This document shows positions 12,990 to 21,813 of a DNA stretch of 64,000 nt, piece after piece. A program made the translations under genes and the position numbers. The DNA comes from Niebla homalea (Eukaryota > Ascomycota > Lecanoromycetes > Lecanorales > Ramalinaceae). The stretch spans positions 620,001 through 684,000 of the forward strand of contig JAHGAU010000018.1 in the NCBI GenBank assembly GCA_019925105.1. The letters run 5' to 3'. How positions within the stretch are numbered: the first letter of the stretch is position 1; each line of letters starts with the position of its first letter. Below the pieces are notes generated by a model. That model saw only the letters and a list, made by a program, of their open reading frames with translations, had not been told where the DNA came from and searched no databases.

Positions 12990-14020
12990 TTACTTCCCCT
13001 CCTATGTACTCGTCCCCGAGTGTACAGGCTATTAAAACCACGCCTCTGGGGGGTTACCCCAGGCTGGAGGCCCTACTCGTAAGGCCCGACTTCGGTATCT
13101 AGCGAGAGCCCCTATAGGGATCATTTACCGGTAGGTTAAGCCGGTCCCCGCGGGGCACCGTACTCCAGGGTAAGTCGACCCCCGTAGGGTGTCGTACTCG
13201 GTAGGGCTTAAAGGCCCCCGTAAGGGTATATCCCGAGGTTAAGCCGGTCCCCCGCAGGGTACCGCGTTCCAAGGTAAAGTCGGCCCCCGTAAGGTACCGG
13301 ACTTCGGGTTTCAGTGAGAACCCCTATGGGGATTACCTACCAGGAGTAGTAAGAGCCCCCGCAGGGGGTAACCACTTTAGACTTAAAGGCCCCCGTAAGG
13401 GTATATTCCGGGGTTAAGCCGGTCCCCCGTAAGGGTACCGTATTTAAAAGGCTTAAAAACCTTATAAAATATAGCCTACTTTTCGGGTTTAAAGGCCCCC
13501 GTAAGGGTATAACTTAGCCGGCCCTTTAAAAGCGGATACCCTTATAAGGGTACCCGGACCATTAAAGACCCGTAGTTAAGCCGGTCCCCCGTAAGGCCCG
13601 TACTTGAAAATCCCGTATTCAAGCCGATCCCCGGAAGGTACTTAACCGGTTTACTTAAGGCATTACGTTTTACGTATAAGCCCCCCTATAGGGTACTTAT
13701 TACCCGTAAAGAACTTATTAACTTAAGCTTACTTTTAAAGTTTTAAGGTTATTTATACCTTATTAATTCACTTTTAGCTTACGTTTTAATAGTTTTTAGG
13801 CGTTTTAACCTTTAAATTTACTAATTTAAGGCCGTTACGGGCCCTAAATTTACTAATTTAAGGCCGTTACGGGCCTTACGCTAGGTATCTTACTCACCTA
13901 ATATCCTAAGAAGTACAGAAAATAGGTTCACCCCAAGTACGTCTTCTAAGAATCGAACCGCTACCTGCCCCTATATATTCACTCCGGGGGGTGCACAGCC
14001 CCTGAAGTACGCTATTACAA
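12990..14020 (-). repeat. TRIM-1 internal region, unit 1
   Basis: 1031 bp, GC-rich and non-coding. It is built from short hairpin-like modules: GGTCCCCCGTAAGGGTACC-type units recur near 13140, 13233, 13417 and 13574, and AAAGGCCCCCGTAAGGGTAT recurs near 13209, 13385 and 13491. The stretch 13381-13559 contains no CpA or TpG at all, yet stays GC-rich. This is what RIP saturation leaves in CC/GG/CG-rich DNA. Two copies of CTAAATTTACTAATTTAAGGCC-like sequence stand in tandem near 13812-13875. Confidence 0.75.
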
Positions 14021-14046
14021 TGTTAGGACGGATAACCACTCGGCTA
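13919..14046 (-). promoter_or_regulatory. tRNA-like Pol III unit across the LTR/internal junction (TRIM-1)
   Basis: On the minus strand, the LTR carries TAGCCGAGTGG at 14046-14036 (TGGCCGAGTGG in LTR a), matching the A-box consensus TRGYNNANNNG. About 77 bases further, GGTTCGATTC at 13959-13950 matches a B box. TTTT follows at 13922-13919. Spacing and order are those of an internal RNA polymerase III promoter with a terminator. Arms next to the LTR end (CCTAAC / TTCAGG, CCTGAC in TRIM-2) resemble an anticodon-arm stem. A full cloverleaf is not convincing, since acceptor and T stems pair poorly. Function is inferred. Confidence 0.5.
13999..14020 (-). other. putative self-priming site of TRIM-1
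   Basis: Immediately after the 5' LTR (minus-strand sense) lies TTGTAATAGCGTACTTCAGG. GTAATAGCG plus CTT-AGGGG is complementary to CGCTATTAC and CCCCTAAG in the LTR hairpin arm. No tRNA-like TGG primer-binding start is present. This resembles the self-priming arrangement known for Tf1-type elements, but that is inference. Confidence 0.4.
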
Positions 14047-14164
14047 CGGGGGCAAAAGTAGCTAACCTGGGCAGGTAATAGCGCTTAGGGGTAAGCCGCT
14101 ATTACCATATAAGGGGTGTTAGGCCCTAAGGGCCACCCCTACGGGGTACGTATAGGCGCTAATA
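14021..14164 (-). repeat. TRIM-1 LTR b (shared middle LTR)
   Basis: 144 bp. It serves as the boundary of both units in the dimer. It differs from LTR a by transitions only in the positions compared by eye (for example GGCCACGG versus GGCTACGG). Confidence 0.85.
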
Positions 14165-15195
14165 TTACTTCCCCTCCTATGTACTCGTCCCCGAGTATAT
14201 AGGCTACTAAAACCACGCCTCTGGGGGGTTACCCCAGGCTGGAGGCCTTACTCATAAGGCCCGACTTCGGTATCTAGCGAAAGCCCCTATAGGGATTATT
14301 TACCGGTGGATTGAGCCGGTCCCCGCGGGGCACCGTACTCCAGGGTAAGTCGACCCCCACAAGGTATCGTACTCGGTAGGGCTTAAAGGCCCCTATAAGG
14401 GCATGTCCCGAAGTTAAGCCGGTCCCCCGCAGGGTACCGCGCTCCAAGGTAAAGTCGGCCCCCGCAGGGCACCGGACTTCGGGTTTTAATAAGAGCCTTT
14501 ATAAGGATTACTTATCAGGAGTGGTAAAAGCCCCCGCAAGGGGTAACCATTTTGGACTTAAAGGCCCCCGTAAGGGCATATTCCGGGGTTAAGCCGGTCC
14601 CCCGTAAGGGTACCGTACTTAAAAGGCTTAAAGGCCCCGTAAAATATAGCCTACTTTTCGGGTTTAAAGGCCCCCGTAAGGGTATAACCTAGCCGGCCCT
14701 TTAAGAACGGATACCCTTATAAGGGCACCCGGACCATTAAAGACCTGCAATTAAGCCGGTCCCCCGTAAGGCCCGTACTTAAAAATCCCGTATTTAAGCC
14801 AATCCCCAAAGGGTATTTAACCGGTTTACTTAAGGCATTACGTTTTACACACGAGCCCCCCTATAGGGTACTCGTTACCCGTAAAGAACTTATTAGCTTA
14901 AGTTTACTTTTAAAGTTTTAAGGTTATTCATACCTTATTAATTCGCTTTTAACCTATATTTCAGTAATTTTCAGGCGTTCCGGCCTTTAAATCTATTAAT
15001 TTAAGGCCGTTACGGGTCTTAAATCTATTAATTTAAGGCCGTTACGGGCCCCACGCTAGGTATTTTATTCACCTGGTATCCTAAGAAGTGCAGAAAATAG
15101 GTTCACCTTAAGTACGTCTTCTAAGAATCGAACCGCTACCTGCCCCTATGTATTCACTCCGGGGGGTGCACAGCCCCTAAAGTACGCTATTATAA
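14165..15195 (-). repeat. TRIM-1 internal region, unit 2
   Basis: 1031 bp, collinear with unit 1 and differing mostly by C/T and G/A. B-box-like GGTTCGATTC lies at 15134-15125 (minus) and the putative priming site at 15174-15195. It encodes nothing recognisable. Confidence 0.8.
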
Positions 15196-15339
15196 TGTTA
15201 GGACGGATAACCACTCGGCTACGGGGGCAAAAGTAGCTAACCTGGGCAGGTAATAGCGCTTAGGGGTAAGCCGCTATTACCATATAAGGGGTGTTAGGCC
15301 CTAAGGGCCACCCCTGCGGGGTACGCATAGGCGCTAATA
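15196..15339 (-). repeat. TRIM-1 LTR c
   Basis: 144 bp, TGTTAGGACGG...GCGCTAATA, followed directly by the TSD TTAAA at 15340-15344. The A-box-like motif is at 15221-15211 on the minus strand. Confidence 0.85.
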
Positions 15340-17084
15340 TTAAAATTATTATTAATTATTTAAAATAAAATTAAGTAATATAAACTATACGTAAAATATA
15401 AGGGGAAAAAAATTTCAATCGGATTTATAATACTTACGGAGAAAGATATTATTATTTATATATATTAAGAAAGTAATTAACCGGATAAAGAAGTTCTTAA
15501 TAACGGAATAAATGTAATTAATAAAAATAATATAGTAATAAATAAAAAATAAAAAATAAATAAAAAACGGAATCAATAATAATTACTTACTTACCGTAAA
15601 TTAAGTAATCCTAAATACCGGTTAAGGTAATAATAAAACTATTTATAAAGGATTACTTAATTATAAGTATAATATATAATAAGTATATTTAATATATATA
15701 TACGATGTAATTAATAATATAATACCTAAGTTATAAAATAATAAAGTAAATGTTAATTAAAAGTATGATTAAAGGTAGTTTACTTAATAAATAAATAAAT
15801 TATAAAAAAATTAATTAATACCTTAAAATTATATAAAAAACTATGAATATAAATTGAAGAAAAAAAGAATTATTTTAAAAATATAATTTTAACGGAATAA
15901 ATACAATATAAAATACTTTAAAATTTATAAATATATTACGATATAAACGTAAAAGAACTATATAAAATATCGGCGATAAATTTATTATTATATAAAGTAA
16001 TATTAAGGTAAAAAATTAAATTATATAAAGCCGTTATTAAAAGGCTATTTAATAATAAAGAATAATAACTTAAAATTATTATATAAAAAAAGATTTAGTT
16101 AAATATATATAAAAAATATATTTAAGTAAATAAGTAATTAAACTTATAAAATATAAACTTAATCCTAATAAAGAAAAAGGGATAATTAAAATTACGTTTT
16201 ATATATAATTATTACTTTATATATAAAGTATTATTAAAAATATTTTATATAAAGTTAATAAAAAGGATATATAACTTATTAAAAATTCCGTTTTATATTA
16301 TTTTCTTTTAAGTTAATATAGAGTATAAATATTAAGCGGTAAAAGTTTACTTAAAAAACTTTTATATTTAATATCTTAAAGATTAAATAGTTTTAATTAA
16401 TGTAAATATTAAAAAAGATCCGGATACTTTCTTTTATTTTTATAAAACTTATAAATATTACTTTAAGAATAATCTTAGGCTTATATTAAAATTATTATTC
16501 TTTATGTTTAAAGGAAAGTGTAATTTAATTAATTTAACCTTTTATTTAGATAATATTTTTAGAATATACGTAATTTAAAATAAATATTTAATATTTTTAA
16601 GAAACCTTTTTTTTTACAGATTTTATAATTTAAATGAAAGCTTTTATATAATAAACTTAAGATTAATATAATTAAAATATGATATTGAAGGAAAATTATA
16701 AAGTTATTAATTATATGTAAATTAAACTTAAGAAATATAAGAAGATTCTTAATTAATTAATATTATAAAGTAAAAATAACGTTAAAGGATTTTTCAGGAC
16801 GGATAATATAATTAGACAATAAATTAAAAGGTTTATTAAATCAGTATATTTATTTATCCGTTTAATTAATAACATTAATTAAAGATAAAAGTAATTTAAA
16901 GATATATCCTTTTAACTTATATAAAATATAATTATTAATATTAAAGCTTTCTTTAATTAAGATTTAAAATCCCGGGTTTATATATATATAAATACTTCTG
17001 GATTTAACGTTAATTATTATATTATTTAAGTTTAAAATAAAGTTTATTATATTATTAATATATAATTTATATATAATAAATAAG

Positions 17085-17345
17085 ATTGGACGTAATTATA
17101 ATATTTATAAACGGGAATTATTAATAATTATTCAATTCAGAAAAAGTTTATCTATATATTTAATATTAAAAAATTGTTTATTATATATATAAAATATGAG
17201 TTATTAATTAAATTTATAAACGTAGATTATTATAGACATATCTTTATAAAATAATTAATAAAATTAAAAAGCCTATATATTAAAATTAAATATACTAAAG
17301 GAAAAATTAATAAAGCAATAGATAAACTATTATAAATATTATTTA
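17085..17345 (+). pseudogene. Gypsy-1 RNase H remnant
   Basis: The frame gives NYNIYKRELLIIIQF and then KSLSIYL, matching the conserved RNase H segment of fungal Gypsy elements (NYxIYERELLAVV...W..YL). It continues toward a YYRHIS-like and a KAY..K-like motif. RIP stops interrupt it. The domain would have degraded the RNA template during reverse transcription. Confidence 0.65.
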
Positions 17346-18099
17346 ATAATATAGAATATATTCTTAATAAAATAATAAAGAAAATCGTTTTTAAATTAAA
17401 AACCCGTAAGAATAATATAGTTTAATTTTAAAAAAGCGGTAAAAACGAATACCGTATTATATTTAAAGAATTATCCGATAAAAAAAAGGGTTATTACGTA
17501 CGATAATATATAAATTATATATAAATAGCCAGAGGGCTAATTATTTTTTTACGCCGGGGGGAAAAAGGAAAAAAAAAATTATTACTATATTATAAGCTTA
17601 AAAAATTTATATTATAAAATTAATATTAACCTATAATATAAAGTTATAAAGTAAATATAAAAAAAGATATATATAAATTAAGTATAAACCCGATGAGCTA
17701 TAGGAATTAAAATAACGGCTTAAATAAAAGATAATAATTAATATTTAAATATTATTAAATATATTAAAACGGGGGAAAAACCGGAAGGAAATACGGTTTA
17801 ACGGGCTAAGTTTAATTAATAATTAAGTAATTATAAATTTAACTTATTAATAAGTTAATTACTTTATAAATATAGGAAGAATTAAATAGTTTATTCCTTA
17901 AAGGAAAAAGTAATATCGATTTTATAAGAATTATATAATAATTCTGGATATTTCTAATTAAAAATCGTTATTAAGAAGTTTTAACGTTATTATTAATAAT
18001 TTTATATATTTAAGGTTATCGTAAAGTACGTATGAGAATAATTAGCTTACGTAAAATAAATATATATTATCCGTATTATCTTATTTAATTTAATTAAAG

Positions 18100-18412
18100 T
18101 AAAAGTATTATTTAATCTTTTTAAAACGGATTTTATCGGCCCTTTTAAGAAAATATAAAGGGAATATTAATATATTTTCAATATTATTAATTATTTTTTA
18201 CGGTTTATATAATTATTTTATATTAAGTTAACCGGGATGAAAAATCTTATTATGGTATTAAAAGAATATTTTAGATCCTACTTAAGTTTATCCGTTATAT
18301 ATATAGATATTAATAAGGTATTTATTAATAAGAAAATAAGGAATTTTCTATATTTATATAATATTTAGTTTATTCTTATATTAAACGTAACTTATAAAAT
18401 AATTAATATTGT
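18100..18412 (+). pseudogene. Gypsy-1 integrase core remnant
   Basis: From about 18102 the frame reads VLFNLFKTDFIGPFKK, then a YILNII-like stretch, FYIKLTGMKNLIMVLKEYFR, and IYIDINKVFINKKIRNFL. This matches the DDE catalytic core of fungal Gypsy integrases, where D-F-I-G-P carries the first aspartate and the second is in the YSDRG-like motif (here IYIDINK). Stops are TAA/TAG from RIP. The third catalytic residue is not identifiable because the frame ends abruptly at the polypurine run. Confidence 0.7.
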
Positions 18413-18440
18413 TATGCCAAACGTAAGTCTAACACTTAAG

Positions 18441-19276
18441 GGGAGTATGATAATGTGAAATATATATATAATTTAAGTAAATAGTATAATTAATAAATAG
18501 ACTAATTATTAAGGAAAGAAAAAGAAAAGTGGGAAGGATATATATTAAGTATTATTTAGCGGTTTAATTACGTTAAAGTTACGAGGTAAGTATTAATCTT
18601 TTATGCCTTTTTTTATTATAATAATACCTTTTATCCTATACGCTTTATCCTTAAAATAATTACTCTTAATAATAACCTATAGTATAGTTCATTAAAAACC
18701 TTAAAAAACCCTATAAAAAAAGAAGGAAAAGAGTCTATAAACTACGTTATAACGCGGGTATATTATACGTTTACTTATTTCTTTAGCATCGGCATTACTT
18801 TAACGTATTTATGTTACCCGGTTGAACTCAATTTATTAATAAATAAAAACACTTTAAACTTATATTAATATATAATATATAATATATTTACGTATTATAG
18901 TCTCTTTACCGTATAACCGTGCCCTTTTCATATTCTCTTTACCTTTATAATAGTTATATTTAAATAGTAATTTAGACGTATAATGGTTCCGTTTCCGTTT
19001 TAATTATTTATTGAACTACCCGCGTAATTAACCCGTATATACTATATAGCCTTAAATTATAATTGCTATACCCGATATACGATATACTTTATTGTTTATT
19101 TCTAAGATTATGATATTTACGTCGATAAAAAAGGGATCCGATTAATTAAGTATTAACGTTATTAATAAAATAAGGCCGTATATAAAACGGTTCATTATCC
19201 CCCGTATAAAGTATTGTTAACGTACGTATTATATATATTAATTATATAGTTTAAGTTCCTTTTAAATTAAATAATT
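18441..19276. other. probable Gypsy-1 3' LTR and flank, degraded
   Basis: The sequence after the polypurine run starts TGATAATGTGAAATAT, as an LTR would. It contains promoter-like AT-rich stretches and ends somewhere before 18850, near TTGAACTCAA. No second copy is present to fix the boundary. The remainder up to the LINE 5' end has no recognisable content. Confidence 0.35.
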
Positions 19277-19290
19277 AAATTAATCGTATG
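19277..19290. repeat. TSD of LINE copy 3, left
   Basis: AAATTAATCGTATG here against AAATTAATCGCATA at 26451-26464. The main difference is a C/T, as RIP would leave. Confidence 0.65.
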
Positions 19291-19318
19291 AATTAATTAA
19301 TAATAGGTTTAAGGGAGA

Positions 19319-20678
19319 ATAGCGACGAATAAAGGGACCCCAGAGGTCCAAAACGATGCATACATATATAGCTCTAATGACAGTAAGGGAAGTACATTAA
19401 GTGCGATAAGTGGAAGTGGTATGGTGGTTAAGAACAAGGTGGTGAACGGGTAAATAACCTATATTAATAAAAACGGTAACGACGTATATAGGTAATATAA
19501 TAATAATAAGCCGGATAATACTTAAAATAAATAAAAAAATTAAGGTTAATAAAATACGTATATTAAAGCGTATAAAACGCGTAATAATAATACGGAAATA
19601 ATAGGTAAATAAGGGGGTAGGAAGGCCGGTACGGTATTAATAACGAAGGGTATAAACGGAGGGAAAAGGCGGGAAGACCGCGGTAAAAAATACTATTAAG
19701 GATATATAAAAGAAAAAGAAAATTAATAAGGAAGATAAGACCTTAAAAGATTAAAAGTAAAAAGCGGAGATAATATATTGCCCGGTAAATAAAGATAAAA
19801 AAGCGGTAAAGGAAACAGTAAAAACCTTAAAAAAACTCCTTATAATAGAATAGAAAGATATTATATTAAAAACTTAATTAATACTATAAATTAAATAAAA
19901 AAGCATAAAAGACTTCTATATAAAAATAAGGATAAAACTGAGGAAAACGGAGCGCCTATGGGGCTCTTAAAGGGCGGGAGCGAGGATATTAATAAAAGGT
20001 AAAGACGGCGGTTTAAAATAAAAATAAAATAAAAATATAAAGGTAATAACCCCTTAAATGAAAAAGAGTTAAGTAATAAAAATAATAAAAAAAGTACCCA
20101 CAGTAGAAAATAAAAGGATAACGGAAAAGAAAATAATTATATTAAAGAAAATAAAAATAATAACGGTCTACTTATTTAATAATAAGGAGAAAAACGCGGT
20201 TATAAAAATAAACCCATTATAATTAATAAAGGCTTTTAAGGTAATAACGGAATTATTAATAAAATAGATTATCGCGGTACGTAAATTATAAAATAAGGAT
20301 ATCCTTTTTAATATAATATTATTAAAAATAAAAAAAAACTTAAAGAAATTTAAAACTTAAATTAATAAAAAGAAGTATAAGTTAATTAAAATTTTAAGGT
20401 AATCGTTTACCGTTATAATAAATAAGATATACCTATTAGGTTTTATAGAAACCGAAAAAAAAACTATATTAAGGAATATAAAAAAGGAGAATATAATTTT
20501 TTATTTAAAGTTTAAAATTATTAATTATAAGCTTCCTCCGGTAATAAAAAGATAAATACGTAAAAAAATACTTTATTATTATATTAAGTATAATATTAAT
20601 AAAAATATATAATAATATCTTAAATAAAAAGATTATTAAAAAAAGATTTTTTAAGATAATTTAATTATAAAATAAAAT
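19319..20678 (+). pseudogene. LINE ORF1 (gag-like) remnant, copy 3
   Basis: The frame opens with ATA (ATG in copy 2, a TpG-to-TpA change), then ATNKGTPEVQNDAYIYS, and stays open for about 45 codons through SGSGMVVKNKVVNG. After that it becomes RIPed, lysine-rich and full of stops, with lengths and spacing compatible with an ORF1 RNA-binding protein. The first ~140 bp have normal composition. TRIM-2 is inserted at the 3' end of this region. Confidence 0.7.
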
Positions 20679-20683
20679 AATAG
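20679..20683. repeat. TSD of TRIM-2, left
   Basis: AATAG, repeated at 21809-21813 directly after the second LTR. Confidence 0.8.
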
Positions 20684-20861
20684 TGTCAGGGTAATAACCA
20701 CTCGGCCATCTTATGGACAAAAGTAGCTATCCGGGGTAGGTAATAGCGCTTAGGGGTAAGCCGCTATTACCATATATAAGAAGGTAGTCTACCCGGGGGA
20801 TCACCCCCAGGGGTAGGCCTTACCCCGGAGCCCTTGCTCCAGGGTAAGTATTACCATAACA
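20684..20861 (-). repeat. TRIM-2 left LTR
   Basis: TGTCAGGGTAATAACC...TTACCATAACA, 178 bp, with intact TG...CA ends. The A-box-like motif is at 20708-20698 (minus) and the hairpin at 20739-20771. Confidence 0.85.
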
Positions 20862-21286
20862 GTATCCTTTCTCCTATAGGCTCGTCCCCGAGTTTATAGA
20901 CTATAAACTACGCCGCCGGGGGGGAGTTACCCCCCGGGCTAAAGGTCCTCTTAGAATTTAATTAAGTAGATAAGTAAAAGCTAAGAGCTCCTTACCTAAG
21001 GGAGATCACCTCCGGTATAAGTCCGAACCTCCTAGGCCGGACCCGGATTCAGTAACCCGTAGGTATAATCCAGGGGCTTAATGACTTTATAAGGGTATGG
21101 CCCGGGGTTTAATATCCTCGTCAGGAATAACCCGTATCTCTTATTGGGCAGGCCCGGGTAACCTTCAGTAGGTACCCGTACCCGCACCGTTCCTTATTGG
21201 GCAGGTAAAGGCTACGTCTTAGGGTACCTTACCCACGGTCCCACGATTAACCCGCGTAATCTAGGGCGTTTTAGCCCCCCGCATTA

Positions 21287-21433
21287 ATAGTTTTCGGGCA
21301 TTCCGGCCCCCGCATCGGTAGTTTTCGGGCATTCGGGCCCCCCTCGGTAGTTTTCGGGCATTCCGGCCCCCTCGGTAGTTTTCGGGCATTCGGGCCCCCC
21401 GCATCGGTAGTTTTCGGGCATTCCGTTCCCCCG
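21287..21433. repeat. five-unit minisatellite in TRIM-2
   Basis: Units start at 21287, 21318, 21347, 21375 and 21407 (28-32 bp each) and share GTAGTTTTCGGGCATTC followed by a run of C. The minus strand is open across them (21497-21261) but encodes only a repetitive Arg/Asn/Lys/Pro string, so I treat it as a repeat and not as a gene. Confidence 0.85.
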
Positions 21434-21523
21434 CTGTACCTCGGACCTCGGCCCCCGGTACTGTAGGGTAACGGGTCCTACCCGCCCCCGTACTCACGCT
21501 TAGTCTTACCTCCTGAGTTACTT

Positions 21524-21655
21524 AAAAGTCTCACTTTATGGGCGTCCTCGGATTCGAACTATAGACCTACCCCTTTAAACCCTTAAGGTTAACTCCGGGG
21601 GTATACTACCCTGAAGTTGCGCTATTACTCTGTCAGGGTAATAACCACTCGACCA
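21524..21655 (-). promoter_or_regulatory. tRNA-like Pol III unit across the LTR/internal junction (TRIM-2)
   Basis: On the minus strand, TGGTCGAGTGG at 21655-21645 (TGGCCGAGTGG in the left LTR) fits the A box. AGTTCGAATCC at 21560-21550 fits the B box within one base. TTTT lies at 21527-21524. CCCTGA at the LTR end pairs with TCAGGG about 20 bases later, like an anticodon arm with an insert. The order and spacing repeat those of TRIM-1. It may be derived from a class II (Leu/Ser-like) tRNA, but acceptor pairing is not evident. Confidence 0.5.
21609..21630 (-). other. putative self-priming site of TRIM-2
   Basis: Directly after the 5' LTR (minus sense) is GAGTAATAGCGCAACTTCAG. AGTAATAGCGC is complementary to GCGCTATTACC in the LTR hairpin arm (21686-21699). 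It is the same arrangement as in TRIM-1. Confidence 0.4.
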
Positions 21656-21808
21656 TCTTATGGATAAAAGTAGTTATCCGGGGTAGGTAATAGCGCTTAA
21701 GGGTAAGCCGCTATTACCATATATAAGAAGGTAGTCTACCCGGGGGATCACCCCCAGGGGTAGGCCCTACCCCGGAGCCCTTGCTCCAGGGTAGGTACTG
21801 CCATAATA
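21631..21808 (-). repeat. TRIM-2 right LTR
   Basis: 178 bp, TGTCAGGGTAATAACC...CTGCCATAATA. The final CA is TA. It is followed by TSD AATAG at 21809-21813. Confidence 0.85.
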
Positions 21809-21813
21809 AATAG

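Larger units (their letters stand above)
12846..15339 (-). mobile_element. TRIM-1: tandem dimer of a GC-rich miniature LTR element
   Basis: Three 144-bp LTRs (12846, 14021, 15196) are separated by two 1031-bp internal regions, giving an exact period of 1175 bp: LTR-int-LTR-int-LTR. One 5-bp TSD (TTAAA) flanks the whole array. The element is GC-rich inside a very AT-rich Gypsy body and has no coding capacity. A polypurine tract on the minus strand (AGGAGGGGAAGTAA) abuts each LTR's internal edge at 12990 and 14165, so the element is oriented on the minus strand. The two units differ mainly by C/T and G/A transitions. It is a terminal-repeat retrotransposon in miniature that must be mobilised in trans by an unidentified partner. 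Confidence 0.85.
15345..18440 (+). mobile_element. RIPed Ty3/Gypsy element 1, 3' part (RT region, RNase H, integrase)
   Basis: Continuation of the element at 9831-12845. RNase H is readable near 17090-17340 and integrase near 18100-18410. The RT between 15400 and 17000 is too decayed to place motifs. The integrase frame jumps straight into a polypurine-like run (TTAAGGGGAGTA, 18427-18438), so the integrase C-terminus and any chromodomain are missing. Confidence 0.7.
20684..21808 (-). mobile_element. TRIM-2: GC-rich miniature LTR element
   Basis: Two 178-bp LTRs flank a 769-bp internal region, with a 5-bp TSD (AATAG). It is oriented on the minus strand by the polypurine tract GGAGAAAGGATAC (20874-20862) next to the left LTR. 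It shares the LTR hairpin, the A-box/B-box arrangement and the post-LTR sequence with TRIM-1, but its LTRs are different in the other half. The internal region has a five-unit minisatellite and no credible protein. It is non-autonomous. Confidence 0.85.

Noticed and set aside
12846..15339. CRISPR-like or rDNA-spacer-like repeat array
   Set aside because: The 144-bp units have TG...TA ends, a polypurine tract and a 5-bp TSD, which identify them as LTRs.
21261..21497. 78-codon minus-strand open frame, Arg/Asn/Lys-rich
   Set aside because: It lies on the five-unit minisatellite of TRIM-2. The repeating protein string follows from the DNA repeat and there is no homologous domain.
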